Notes under the pieces: model-generated
What the model saw: the letters and a program-made list of their open reading frames with translations, nothing else
Databases searched by the model: none
What the model was told of the DNA's origin: nothing
Part shown: positions 33,277 through 45,204 of the stretch, piece after piece
Layout: each line of letters begins with the position of its first letter
Numbering within the stretch: position 1 is the first letter of the stretch
NCBI GenBank assembly: GCA_026119935.1
Contig: JALRMH010000053.1
Coordinates: forward strand, 186,001 to 250,000
Length of the DNA stretch: 64,000 nucleotides
From: Endothia cerciana
Taxonomy: Eukaryota; Ascomycota; Sordariomycetes; Diaporthales; Cryphonectriaceae
Reading direction: 5' to 3'
Made by a program: the position numbers and the translations under genes

Positions 33277-34543
33277 ATGGCGCTGGCGGCGTTCGGGGAT
33301 CTGGAAAGGGCAGCTTGCTGTCTTTTGCAGATCATCAAGGACACGCCGGAACTGGGAAGAATCACAAAGGTGGCCATCGCCGGAGACATGGCTGTGCGGA
33401 AATACCTGCCTGACTCGAGGCAACACGGGGCAGGGGTAAGTCGCAGTCAACTCATCTCACTTGAACCGTTCAAGGCTAACGAGATATTAGCAAAGTATTG
33501 ACCTGATCACCAACTCGGCGACGTCCGCCTCCCTCCTGCGGAAGAAGCTACTACAACACCCGATGTCACCGTTAACCGAATCGTCCGACCGGCTTCTCTA
33601 CTACCAGACGTCTCCACCGGCGTCCCCGTCAGCATCCGCACGCAAGCCGGGCATAGAGGTCCGCATCACGCCCGAGATGCTTTGCCCCTTCCTGCCTGGC
33701 GCGGCAACGCCCGTGCACGAAATCACTCCTTTGCCCGGGCAGCTTCCTTACATCTCGCTGATCGATCTGATCGTGTTCAAGATGGATGCATGTGGCCTCC
33801 GGGACTCCCCCCAGGGCAAACAACAGGAGGCGAGAGACGCGGCGGCGCTTCTCGAGCTGGCGACCGAGCACTGCGCGCTGGTCCTGAACCAGGACCAAGC
33901 ACGTGTAGTTGACGAGTGCCTGCCGGATATCCTGCGGCACTCCGCATCCGACAAACAAAGCAAGGCATGGTGGCAGGCTCGACTGACTGGGAGGTGTGAC
34001 CCGGACGCCCGCAAAGAGGCAAAGGAGGTACTCACCGACCTGATCGAGAGCATGAGCCTCAACGAGAGCAGCAAGAAATCTGCTACCGACGGCGACAATA
34101 AGCGATGGTCCATGAACCTCTCGAGTCGTACGTCCAGCTCCAGCTCCAGCTCCAAGACGTCGATCGACTCCATGTGCTCGGGCTCCTCTGGCAACCTTAC
34201 CACATGCTCTTCGCCTACATCAGGCAACAGCAGTCCCGACCTTCCAGGGTCCCCGAGGTCTCCACACGATCTCACGTGCACGATTCCTCAACGGCCACGC
34301 AAGTTCAGCACGTCGCAACACAGTCCAACCAAAGGCCATTCGAGGAAGAAATCTACCGCGGATAAGGGAGGGTCGAGGCGCCACAGTCAGATATTGGGAG
34401 GTCTCCCAAGCGGTGGCATCGCACAGATTGCGCAACTGCTGGATGACAGCTCTCCTGACTCCCCCGGCCTCACCTTGACTGGACGGTTCGAATCTACGCC
34501 TGTAGTTGACCACGGGTTTTCTGCCGACGGTTCCTATTTCTAA
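33277..34543 (+). CDS. Ser-rich protein with nucleotidyltransferase-like N-terminus
   Basis: Two exons, 33277-33435 and 33491-34543, with a 55-nt intron (GTAAGT donor, GCTAAC branch, ATTAG acceptor), giving 403 residues. Residues 30-60 read IAGDMAVRKYLP...QSIDLIT, resembling the G-G/D-x-A-x-R...x-D-x-D/L layout of minimal nucleotidyltransferase folds (AbiEii/DUF1814-like). A later block LPYISLIDLIVFKMDACGLRD with D/E-rich ARDAAALLEL fits the helical part of that fold. The second D of a classical DxD pair reads L here (SIDLI), so activity is uncertain. From residue 220 the chain is Ser/Thr/Pro-rich and disordered (SSRTSSSSSSSKTSIDS). The fold assignment is my inference from motif spacing, not a recognised family hit. 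Confidence 0.7.
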
Positions 34544-34989
34544 TTTTTTTGAAAACACCTCTCTGTCCTTTTTTTCTTTTTTCTTTTTATTTTGGACACG
34601 CTTCTCTGGATATGATTGACGACCTTGTAGCGCGATTGTGTTCATGGTATCAAAATGGCTGGTCTCGAAAAGTTTGCTTGATTTTTGCTTGATTTTTGCA
34701 TAATGTATCTGCACTAATGCATTGTACTATCACCATGGACTGGGAAAAAAAAAATTTATACCCCGGCATATACATTAACATAGGGCTTAGTTAGAGTAGT
34801 GTTGTATTTAGATAGACTGTCATCACAATAAACTTCTCTTTTGTCGGGCGATTTGGGCTCTTGCTGCAGGAAATGCCAGTTAGGCGGACAGACCCTTGGT
34901 GCCCGAGTGAAAATTGACCTAGACCAACGCTCGATATTGAGCAGCTCTTAGAGCTCGCGTAACCGGCCCAACAACCCTATACAAGCCTC
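34544..34989. other. convergent intergenic region
   Basis: About 450 bp with T-rich and A-rich tracts (TTTTTTCTTTTTTCTTTTTA at 34569-34590; AAAAAAAAA near 34745) consistent with 3' ends of both neighbours. No gene. Confidence 0.5.
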
Positions 34990-36432
34990 TCAGACCTCCT
35001 CAAGAAGCGGCGTGTATTCGTCGGGATTCGCTGTCCCAACGCGCGTTGTTGCCCTCGTGCTTGCTTTGACACGCAAGGCCTCCCGAATCTCAGCCAGACT
35101 TCTATCAACCCAAGAATCGAAACCCGTCATGCTGAGGGGGTACATAACCCGGTTCGTCGAGGAGACCATCCAATCCGTTGCCTCTGGCGCTGGCGCCCGG
35201 GTCAGGACATCGAAGTCTGCCGACAGCTCCCTGCAGTACTGGTCCAGAGCCAGGTCGTTGACGTCGAGGCCGAAAGGATCCTCGATCTCCCGCCCGATCC
35301 TCTCGAAGCTGAGCACGATGTACGCCGCAAAGAGGGTGCCGGGGATCGTCAGCCAGCCCAGGAAGTTCCACAGCTGCAGCGGCAGCAGAAGAACATACAC
35401 CCATGTGACCTGCGCTATCGCGATGCTGTATGCTACCGGGATGGGGGTGTTTGATATCCGCTCCAGGCCGGCTTGAATCTCACCCAGGTTTGTGATGCAG
35501 CCCATGGCAGAACCCTGGTGCAGCCCGTCGAGAGTTTTCTGCTCAACCACGTGCTTCATATAGGAAGACAGGTAGGTCAAGATCTCCAGTGGTAGGTTTC
35601 CCAGGTTGTCTGTGGCACTTTCGAGCACTGCCCGGGGATCCTCTGCAGACAGCGGAAGGCCTAGGTATTCGGCGGCACTAATGGCGTCAGCGTGAAGGGA
35701 AGCCAGAGGTACAGAGACTTCTTCTTACTATAACCAGCGGCTCTTCGGCTTGGGTATCAGAGCGGCCTGATCAGCCCTCCCGGCCATCGTGTCCAGATGA
35801 ACGACCAGCGGCGCCAGGTCAAGGTACACCGTCGCTGGCTCGAAGCGTAGACGATGTTTGAGAGCCGCCGCAAAAGCATTGAGGAGATTGATTGCCGATA
35901 ATTTGCCCAACAGGTCCTGTTTGCCCAACTCCTCCGATACACCATGGCGCTCTTGCACGAAGACCCAGATGAGCCTCGCCATAACCCTCGAGTTGAGCAT
36001 CAGCGCGGACCAGTATTTGCTTCCATCGCTGTACCGCTCATACGCGGTCGAAAAGCGGAAGGACAGCGACAGACCGACGATGAAGCCCAGGACCGTGAGC
36101 AGGATCGAGTCGATGCCAAGGTCATAGACATACTGGCAGACCGCCGTTATGGCCGCCGCCCAGATGCCAACAAAGACCAGCGGCGCGATGATCTTGGGCA
36201 GGACACTCCCGTAGAGTCGGAGGCAGAGCGGCACACGGCTGAACTGGCGGATGTCCCTCGGGCCCTCAAAGTAGTCGTCCAGGTCCAGCTCGAAGGAGCG
36301 CACCGGCTTGATCCCGCGTGGCGCATAGAAGTCATGCTGCTTCCACGTAGGGCCGCGGGTGGTCCCCGACGGGGTGGATGGCCCAGCGCTGCTGGTAAAG
36401 CTGCTGCCACGCAGAGTGACTGATGGTGACAT
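34990..36432 (-). CDS. bestrophin-like anion channel (UPF0187 family)
   Basis: Fungal bestrophin-type membrane protein; family members are pentameric anion channels. Two exons, 36432-35729 and 35677-34990. The 51-nt intron (GTAAGA donor, GCTGAC branch, ATTAG acceptor) is a multiple of three and holds TAA in frame, with TAG across the junction; without splicing the gene would appear as two ORFs in one frame. Spliced product 463 residues: KPKSRWLYAAEYLGLPL at the junction. Hallmarks: LGFIVGLSLSFRFSTAYERY followed by GSKYWSALMLNSR, then WVYVLLLPLQLWNFLGWLTI, and FERIGREIEDPFGLDVNDL, the typical family C-terminal signature. The first 35 residues are Ser/Thr-rich. Confidence 0.92.
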
Positions 36433-38279
36433 TATCGCTGGGCTTACTCCAGGACGTCAGATGCTTGACGGCAAGAGGTCGAAGCCTCTTGGAGAGCTGG
36501 GAGACAACAAAAATTTGAGCCATCCTAGGAGCGCTTTGGCCAGCGGTCCACGGGGCGTCCTTCGCGTAGAAAAGATGGGTGGGTCTGAACAGCGCGCCTG
36601 TGGACTCAGCGGTGAGCAGGGGCCACGACGATCCTCATTCATTGGATTGATTGGCAATGCGTGTCTGATTGTTTTCTGACGGAGATATGTAAGATAGCTC
36701 AGATTCCACGTGGCAGCTGAAAGAGTATCCTTTGGTATGCGTGAAGGCGGTCAGCCACTTGTCATCCATGGATTGTGACTGCGAAATTGAGACTATTCCG
36801 AGTCAGTCCTCTGACCAAGCCGGACATCCGGCTTAAATCTTCTGCAGCCCTACATTCCCTCTCACCTTCAATTAGCCCTGACTTCCATCAACTTCCGAAA
36901 AGCCAACAAAGCATCCTTGTCAAAACAGTAAGAATGTCCAAAAGCAAAACAACTGTTCGCATTGGCAGAGTCGCAGTTTTCAGAAACGAAGTTCTATAGC
37001 GCCAGGCACCAAACAACGATCTCCAGCCTAAAGACCTCATACAAATCTGACTGGCTAGGAAATATGGAGGATATCGATACCTCTATGGGAAATCATCCTC
37101 ACCTCTCCTAGATTTCCCTCTCTACTAACGGCGGTGGGTTGCTAGGCTACCTTTCCTTTCTCCCGGTCGCCCAAACACTACGTTGACTCTGGGAACCGCG
37201 TTCTCGCCACCGTGAGTGCCCATCTTCCGCAAGCAGGGAAGAAAGAGAACGAAGGGTGGAAAGGGGGTGAAAGGGAGAGAAAGGTAAACAACGAAAGGGT
37301 GGGGGGTCCGGCTATGAAGAAACCCGAGAATAGTGATATTCGTCAAGTGCCACACCTGGAGACATACCATATTGCTATGTTCCATGCCTTCAACACATGA
37401 GCACTGACACTCAGTGCTACCTAGGTAACGAGAGCCCAGTTCCTTGATGATAATATCAGCGCCCTTCTCACTATTAATGGCGAGACCAGTCTGAGAGATA
37501 TTGTTAGATATCGGACTGAAGCCAGAATAGGAAGGCAGGGCTAGCTCAAATAATGAACCTAAACTGTTCGAGTTCGCTGCTATATTCTTCGACAGGATAC
37601 TTCGATCCACAATTTTTAGATCTTCGACGCTGCATATACCCAAGTCACCATCAGCAACTCCCAACTCATATTTCGATATCATTCCACACGTTCCAAGGGA
37701 ATGTCATGCAGGAACTGGTCGATGGCTTGTTGTCCTCGGCTGTGTATTGAGTTTACTGGATAATGACGACTTGCTCTTGATCTACACTATAACATGTCTG
37801 CAAAAATAAGTGGTCAGTGATCACTCGAAAAGGACGCAAGAAGGGCGTATCCTGCGGACCCCGCAGAACAACAGACCATCTGAGAGGAGAAGTGGTCAGA
37901 CAGTATTTGAATTCGATGTTGACCATAGGCCACGAGGCAACAAAGCATGATTGTGGTCAGTTTCTTCCTCTTCAAACATTGCACATATAATTATCTCAGT
38001 CAGCACCCACAGAGAGTCTCACCGACTACCTATTCAACTTGCATTCAGTGTTCCTGCACAAACCTCAGTGACACATATTATGGGTCGTAGACTGGAAGCA
38101 AAGTTTTCAGGGAATGTTGAGTAATTCCAAGACCTATTCAGCGACACACTCTAGGTAGTCCAGAACCAAGGCCGGCATCGTTTCGGCAGTCACATTGCAG
38201 ATTTCCTCTGCATTCTGTATGTGCAGCAAAGCTGCCTTTTGCCTCTGCTTCAATGACAGCGTAATACCGTTCAGCTATG
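36433..38279. other. 1.8-kb intergenic region
   Basis: Between the bestrophin start and the protease end. A purine-rich tract lies at 37240-37310. A minus-strand open frame of 185 codons at 37125-37682 is AT-biased and has no domain I know; its first half could be a relic. Otherwise nothing supported. Confidence 0.4.
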
Positions 38280-39797
38280 CTATAACAAGGTAGCCAAGCT
38301 CACTGAACCGCTCAAAAGGGCTATGCCCATGTTCCACGAAATGCTGCGCACTGAGGACGATTCCTTGCAACCGCTACCGGTTGGAACAGCTTTGCTGCCG
38401 CTTCCAATTGCCACGATATCCGATCCACAATCAGCAGCCTCTGCGAGATGTACTTGCTGGTTATCCCAATCAAAGACCGCATACGCTGCCCTGAGGAACG
38501 GATCACCGAGAATGTAGGTGGGAGGATCAGTATCGACGCTCGTGTCGCTAACCCCAAGGAAACAATACTGCAATCCATTTTCGGTCACCTCAGTAAGTAG
38601 GTTCTCGTATGTCACCTGGATAGTCTTGCCGTCGAAATTAACGTTCAGTCCACCGGCCTGGTTCTTGATGCTGCAGTCCACCAAACAGAAACTGCCCGCA
38701 CCCGATGCTATCTCTGTGCCATTCACATCGTCACAGATCTGAGACGAGAGACCCTGGGGGGTAAGGATATCGCTGGTTCCACTATCGAGTACTGCGAGGA
38801 AGCTGGCCTGGCTGTATTTACTTGAACTTGTAGTGTTTGGCTTCGTGATGCCAACAGATTGGACCGTCACGTAGTAGCTTACGAAGATATCAGCGAGATT
38901 CACGCATAATTCCGGCAACCCTCTTCCAGAGTCCAGGGGAAATTATCAAAGCCGAGAAACATACCCATAATTTGGGAACGTTTTCTGTCCGTCGTAATAT
39001 GACGGAGACGTCATCTGAACTGTCTCGAGCGGCAATGTCTGGAGTGACCCGGAGAACTTCTTTTTGTCCAAACCTCCAAAGATCATGGCGCCGGTCGTGT
39101 TGTCGTAGTCTCTCAGGTCGAGACTGAATGCACGGCTGGCAATCTGGCCCTGGGAAGCGAGAGAGTCCAGGATGAAGCTGTAGGGCTGTTGTGATGAATT
39201 GTAGCCAGAAACTGAGCTCGGGCCCATGCCCATAATCCCCAGAGCTGTTGCATTGGTGACATTTGCAACTCCGAACTGCTGCTTTGATATCGTCAAGCCT
39301 CCAATGTCTATCGTGTCGGTATAATAATTTAGTTCGATTGTTGTTGTATCAGCGTATTTGAAAGTAGTGCCTTCGTTCAGGGACTCGGATGTGGCCGACG
39401 AGGACGGATCATATCGAGGAATGGATTCGCAGTACTGGGGCGATGTGGCGTCGACATCAGAATTACTGTCGCTGCTTGCTCCGCCCTCACTCGAGGTTGT
39501 GTTCGACCGAGATGCGGTGCTGCAATCCGGATCGACCCAGAGCTCGGACGAGCCAGTGTCCAACACCACGGAGGTATATTGTCCCCCAATAGTAATGTTG
39601 ATGGTGTATGCTGCTTGCAGGTTTGTGAGATCGACAGAGGCGAGCTTGCCGCTTGCTCTCTTCCGGAGCATCCGTTGTAGACCAGGGCGCTGCCCATTTC
39701 TTGCGACCGGTACGTGAACCGCTCCGGGGACATGGAGAGCCGCGGCTGACGATATGAATGAGAGCGCAAGAAGCGCAGACGGGACATTCGAGAACAT
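38280..39797 (-). CDS. GPI-type secreted aspartic protease (yapsin/OpsB-like)
   Basis: Pepsin-family (A1) aspartic endopeptidase, probably cell-wall or membrane anchored. Exons 39797-38965 and 38877-38280 flank an 87-nt intron (GTATGT donor, CGCTGAT branch, GTAAG acceptor) that joins PNYG to YYVTVQSVGITK. Product 476 residues. I start at 39797, where MFSNVPSALLALSFISSAAA is a clear signal peptide; an ATG 18 codons upstream spoils it. Catalytic motifs: VVLDTGSSELWV with Asp80 and AVLDSGTSDIL with Asp309. A basic MLRKRA site near residue 45 may be the propeptide cleavage point. A Ser/Asn/Asp-rich insert follows the first active site. The last 20 residues are hydrophobic (ALLSGSVSLATLL) after a Ser-rich stretch, as expected for a GPI signal. 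Confidence 0.93.
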
Positions 39798-41317
39798 AAT
39801 AAGACAGGGCAACACGGAACTTGCACCCAATTGATGATGTGATACAGGCACAAAGTCCTCTTAGGTCAGGAGCAAGATTATCTGCAAGCAAGAACAAGTC
39901 AGAGGATAGGATGCGTGCCACCCGAGGGGGCCGAAAATGAGTATTTGTGCGTGGTTTTCTCTTTCTATAGAGGTTTGTTGCCTTCCTGGCGAACACGAAC
40001 TGATACTGGTTCATAAGCTTACCCTTTTTGCCCCTTTCAGCCATGCATTATTGGGGCCAATATCGAGCCTCTCATGGCCAATGCCGGACTTTAGCGCCCA
40101 AGCAGGGGGCAAGAGCCGACGAAGTTCAAATTAAGGTAGCTCTTACCCAAGTATTTGACATACCACGGACCGAAGTGCTACCCTGGTGCCGCTCTGTTGC
40201 CTGGTCCTTTTGCTCGGCTCAGCAAGCGATCCAGTGAGGTGTGGTTCTGGCGCCAAGGGGAGCTTCGATTCTCATGCAGGCGCCCAAGCATATGCCCGTC
40301 TGACATGAGAGCGCCTCATCTCTGCGTCGAGCCTAACCCGTTGAAGAAAGCCGAGTTCATGGTTGTAACAAGCTTATCTCTGCCAAATGCACAATCTCCG
40401 AGAATAAGGATACATGTAATCTTGTCATGCCAGTAGTAGACTGTTGGTAGTACCGTCAGAGATATCAGATGAGGAGACCTTCCAGTATACATGGCGGGAC
40501 ACAAGTCAGCAGGATATATATACAGTTGAAGGGGACGATGGACCGAGGAAGTGCCTGAAGGTCAGTCTTTAATCTCACGTTGTCCCTCTTACGTCTAGTA
40601 TCAACCATGCTAATACTGCAAAGAAAGGACCCATACGATGTGAAGACAAGAGACTAAGGCCATCGTCTTCTATCAGATGAACCAGAAAACCAACCAATCG
40701 AATTTCTCTCAAACTTTCGGACAGATACGGAGCAAACAGTCTAAGCCTTCACTTTCTCTAGTGTTGTGTCAAATGCTGTTGAGTTGATCAGATTGCGGAA
40801 AAGAAAGGTAGAAGACGTCAGGGAATAGTGTAAACAACAGAGGGGAGGTGAAGCAAAGAAGGAATAGTAAGAGGAGAAAAGAGAGCAAGAGATAGAAAAG
40901 GCAAACAAGAAAGAAAGAGGAGAAAAAAGGGAAAGAAAGAATAAGGAATCAAATAAAAGGGATGACTGACATCTCGAAGGGGTCCGGGTTGCTGTGCAAT
41001 AGCGCTAGCCCTAACCCTCGCGAAAAACGGATGCTCCAAATTTGACGTAGCTCCCCACAACCTTGGAACACAGCAGCAAACATAGACCCGCAATCTCACT
41101 CGAGGTGTGCGCCCTTGAGCATCTGGTCACCTGTACGCAGCCACCGGACCAAAGGACTCTGCTGCCTTCTTTTATATCCCTCTCTCTGGCCTTGCGGACC
41201 TGAGTTACGGGTGGAATCCCTCCTCAGCTGCTTTTACAACAAGCACAGGAGCCATGTTTGCACCCTCCTCCAAGGTCTAGTCACGCAGCACACCGCGCGT
41301 AAGGAGGCATTATCGTT
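39798..41317. other. 1.5-kb divergent intergenic region
   Basis: Upstream regions of the protease (-) and the DUF1308 gene (+). A GA-rich tract on the plus strand at 40830-40970 and a CCCTAACCCT telobox-like motif near 41010 stand out. No gene seen. Confidence 0.5.
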
Positions 41318-43273
41318 ATGGACAACGAGGACGAGGTGGCCGCCCTTGCGAATGTGACCGTCTCACGTATAGACGCATTGATCGGCGAGCTGGAGTCCCT
41401 GATTGCAGCTTGGAAGAGGAAACTAGAAGCCTCGACCAAATTGGAGCGACGGGAACAGCCCGACCCCATTCCTGGTCTCCATGACTTCATCGTGTCGGTC
41501 AGGGGCACGAGAAACTCGGTCCAGCGCCTCCTCAAGGCAAGAGCTGCTGCTCTACAGAGGAAAGATGACGGGATCCACAGCGTCAGCTGGCAAGAACGGG
41601 ACAACAAGGATAGGGCCGTGATCCAAGGCTGTGGTCTGGCTCCTCACCAGGAGCAGTGGGATGCGATCAAGCGCACCCGCGGGCTTCTGGCATTTCGCCG
41701 TCGGTTCACCGGAAAGTCAGGGAAACTGGGGCCGACGATAGACGCCGTGGTCGAGAACGGAACAGAATGGCTCAAGGTTTCAACTGTGACAGAAAAGAAG
41801 TTAATCTGTCAAATGGCCCAAGAAGGATGGCACCCGGATGATTCTTCAGACGGAGACGAGTCCGATGGCAGTGACGATGAGAACGTTGGGATTGGCATCG
41901 TGAAGACCACAAAGCAACTTGTCGAAGCAGCCCGGATGCACCGCTGCAACACCCGAATACCAAGAATACGACTTGTGCTACCAAATCTCACACTGGGACG
42001 CGTGGATGCCATCGACAAAATCCTCGACAGGGTCCGCTCTCTCGGGTTATCCAAGAAGCAAGAGGGCGATGTCGAAATTATTGTGGACTGTGCAGATGGC
42101 GTATTTCTGCAAATGCCCATACCTCCCTTGGAACAGGCGTTTACAAGCTTATTCTGCGACACAAATCAAGACCGCCTTACTTCGACGGTGAATCTCGAGC
42201 TCACCATCATCCTCAGTCTCGTCTCCGATATTGCACATGCGGAGACCGAGCCAAAAGAATGGTACTCCCGACAGACTCTTTCGCACATTGAGGACGAGGC
42301 CCATGCCCCAGGTGTCCGCCTGCAAAGTGTCTATGCAGCTTTGAGAGGGAGGCGCCTTCAATGTACCCAAGAGGTGGCTAGAGAAGTTCGGAACGTGGTC
42401 GACGATTTGGGGACCGAGACGACAAAAACCCGTACCCTGGTATTCTTTGGGCGTCAGAGTATGCAAGACGGCTTTGATACACCACGCACTCATACTATGG
42501 CCGATCTCAATGGCGATAAGGTTGAGGCTGTTGAGAGCAACGGCTCGGACAGAGAAGCGGAACGCCGGAGGCTAGTGGAGCAGCTCCGGAAGCTGTCGAG
42601 ATATCCTGTGCCTGATAGCCTTCAGCTACCCATTGAAATTGTCGGCGATGATGAGTTCAACCATGAGGACTATCAAGCGCTGATAAATGCTGGAAAACTC
42701 CCCCCAGTGGCGGCAAAGGTATGGGCCAAGCTCGACAGGTCTTACAATAGATCCTGCCATCTGTGGGGCTGGCTGCAAGACATCACGACAGTCTCCGCAA
42801 ACAATCTCAACACGAGGCTGATTGATGCAACTGTTGATAAGGTACATAGCGTCGCGGTCGTCCTCGACGGTACCCTTGGCGTGTATTGTACTCCTGACAG
42901 TCCGCCGCTCCTCTACCTATGAGGTTATGATGCTGCTCCAGATTCTGACTATCCTCTTGCATAGGAACGTACAAGCCCCTTGGAAATCGGCCCCAGGTTG
43001 TACCTCACTACTCTTGCCATCAGCATCAATACTGCCAAGCCTTGCCCCAGCGACAAATGGAACGAGATCAAGGACGCGAAGCACGAGCGGAAGGAAGCTA
43101 GAACGAAGGAAGCCAAGAAGATGAAGGCCGCAGGGACCTGGGGCCCGAGCTTAGGTATTCCGGTCAAATGGGACGAGAATCAGCTCAAAAGGCAGGACGT
43201 CCGGCGAAAGAAAGGAGGAGGTACCAATGGGTCAGCCATGTCATCCTCGTCCGCGTCTGAAGACGTCCAGTGA
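41318..43273 (+). CDS. DUF1308 domain protein (C7orf25/UPF0415-like)
   Basis: Predicted two exons, 41318-42880 and 42965-43273, with an 84-nt intron (GTGTAT donor, TTCTGAC branch, GCATAG acceptor), giving 623 residues. The intron is a multiple of three and contains the TGA that would otherwise end the frame. Splicing joins VHSVAVVLDGTLG to ERTSPLEIGPRLYLTTLA. N-terminal 100 residues are helical and charged; an acidic segment (DDSSDGDESDGSDDEN) lies near 175; the DUF1308 region (LELTIILSLVSDIAHA; LVFFGRQ; KLSRYPVPDSLQLPIEIV) occupies about 275-520. The C-terminal exon is Lys-rich (HERKEARTKEAKKMK). Function unknown in fungi; the domain has been linked to PIN-like folds. An alternative donor at 42842 (GTACAT) would drop 13 residues. 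Confidence 0.8.
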
Positions 43274-44018
43274 AGCCGATTATCCGTCCAATCACTCGCC
43301 TCTCGTTGGCTAACAGGTATCTGCAGACGGACCATTCGGTCGGTATTTCACTACGGCTCTCCGTATCCTCGAACTTGAGAGGGATGAATCAATCTCTCCA
43401 AGACTGATACTTACCTGCATGTATACTTTTGGTGCATTGGGATCGTCGACTGTCGGGTCCAGGATGTCTTGAATGGGCGCCCTCACCCTCGTCGAGATCG
43501 TATCGCACGTCAGTACTTTAAGACCTTTCCGGCCGCTGCGATGTTACGGAGAAGTTATGGTCATCACCCGCGTCAGATACTTTGTTGATGAAGCTCTACA
43601 CACTATTAAGGGGCATCAACCTTGAGCCTGCCATCGGCCAACTCATTCAGCGCTGCCCATGGCACGTCTGCTGTGCCTTCTGGCTGCATTCACACGCCAC
43701 GTCGTGCTCTATTACTAGCCCCACGATTCTATGGGCCTAGACATCTACTCCTAGTACCAAGTAAGCACTACTAACTCGTCCCACTACGCCCATTATAATC
43801 CCGGCGGCTAACCGCAGTATCAAGTTTTAGGTTTTGCAGATCCCAGCCGGCTTCAAAATATTGCCCTCGTCCCCGGAAAGTCCGCGGTCATTCAGCTCCT
43901 CCCTCCAATTGATAAATAGATGAAGGCCTATCTGCAGTGCTGAGGAAGGATATCATCTTTTCACTTGTAAGCACTTATCCCACGGTTGCAAGATCACCTC
44001 GCACCAGTTTTCTTCACG
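43274..44018. other. intergenic, no gene seen
   Basis: About 750 bp between two plus-strand genes, moderately AT-rich. Presumed terminator and promoter; no specific element identified. Confidence 0.4.
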
Positions 44019-44937
44019 ATGAATTCGACAAATCTGGAATCAAGCTCTCAAATAGGTTCTCCGGCTATGAACATGGCAGGGTTGCCTCACATCCAGACTG
44101 CTTTCACGCACTACCGTCCGGAGTTCGAAATGCTCTGGGTCATCATCACGTACGCTCCTTTCCTCGCGAATACCTTTCGGTTCACCTCACCGAGGTTCGC
44201 ACGACTCCGGAACTACCCGTATCTGCCAACGCTCATCCACATCTTCTCCGGGCCGATGCTGATCCTGCGATACCACGCACGCTATGCTGCCACGCGCACA
44301 TGGCCTCGGCCGGAACTCCCAGATCTCCTGCTGTTCGCCGCCATGAACATTACATCCTTCGCCCTCGAGGCTTACAGGTCCGGCCAATCGCAGACCGCCC
44401 CAGTCGCCAGGTCAGGTTTTCAGGCCGCCATCCTCATACACGCAATCGCCTTCGGCGCCTCGTGGGCGCAGGGAAGGGAACCTGTCCTCTTCCGCGCTTC
44501 CGTCAAGTTCCTGAACTGGTTTACCTCATTTCGGTGGACGCTTGGGGCCCTGGGCAAGATCGATCCTCGTCTGGCACCGGTGAACAAGGCCTTGGTGAAG
44601 TACGAAGCCACGATGGTCCTGTCTTGCAGTTTTGCCATGTGGGAAGCCGGGATCCCGGCTGGCGTGCCGGCATTCTTGGGTGTGTTGGCAGCCTTCTTGG
44701 TCATGGAGCGTGCTGTTGCTGAAGCCGTCTTCGGGTGAGTCTCATGATTTTTATGAAACGACTTTCCTGTCCGCGCGCTTGCTAATCCGCCTGCTCGGTA
44801 GGATGCCTGACAGCAATCTTTTGAAGAGGCTCGCTTTGGTCTCAGGCTATGTCGACTATGATCTTCTTAAGAAGAAGGCAGCAGAGGGTGATGAAGCTAA
44901 TGTGGTGGAGGGTGGTGAGGTGAAGGCTGATCTCTAG
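44019..44937 (+). CDS. multi-pass membrane protein of unknown function
   Basis: Two exons, 44019-44734 and 44802-44937, with a 67-nt intron (GTGAGT donor, GCTAAT branch, CGGTAG acceptor) joining EAVFG to MPDSNLLKRL. Product 283 residues. I see about five or six hydrophobic segments (FEMLWVIITYAPFLANTF; LPTLIHIFSGPMLIL; LLLFAAMNITSFALEAY; AAILIHAIAFGASWA; GVPAFLGVLAAFLVM) and a charged cytosolic-looking tail (LLKKKAAEGDEANVVEGGEV). No family recognised. The first in-frame ATG in the open stretch is 44019, so this is the start. Confidence 0.75.
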
Positions 44938-45204
44938 AAGAACATATCCCGACCGTAGGGATGCCTGAAAGCCTTCAGAGTAGGGCTGCGGCAACTCGGT
45001 ATCACAGTGCTCTCTTGCACTCCATATCTACTGCCGCATTGTCGACTCGTGCCCAAGACTGAAATGGGAGGTCACAAATAGACCTATTCGAGGTAGGGCA
45101 AGAGGAAAATCCATAATAAGTCGCAGGGGGTATTTCCTGGCACCCCTGGCCAGCCACACCACATGTATATATATAATTGAACTTCTCCACTCCTCTGCTC
45201 TATT
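44938..45204. other. intergenic
   Basis: Short non-coding stretch between the membrane protein gene and the LTR-like sequence. Confidence 0.4.

Noticed and set aside
34990..36432. Two adjacent bestrophin genes or stop-codon readthrough
   Set aside because: A canonical 51-nt intron removes both stops and restores the family sequence, so one spliced gene is simpler.
37125..37682. 185-codon minus-strand open frame
   Set aside because: First half looks mildly protein-like (SILSKNIAANSNSLGSL) but codon use is AT-biased, no domain or splice partners; could be a relic but unsupported.
41005..41016. Telomere-like CCCTAACCCT motifs (also near 27953 and 45330)
   Set aside because: Only one and a half to two units each; too short to be interstitial telomere arrays, at most teblox-like promoter motifs.
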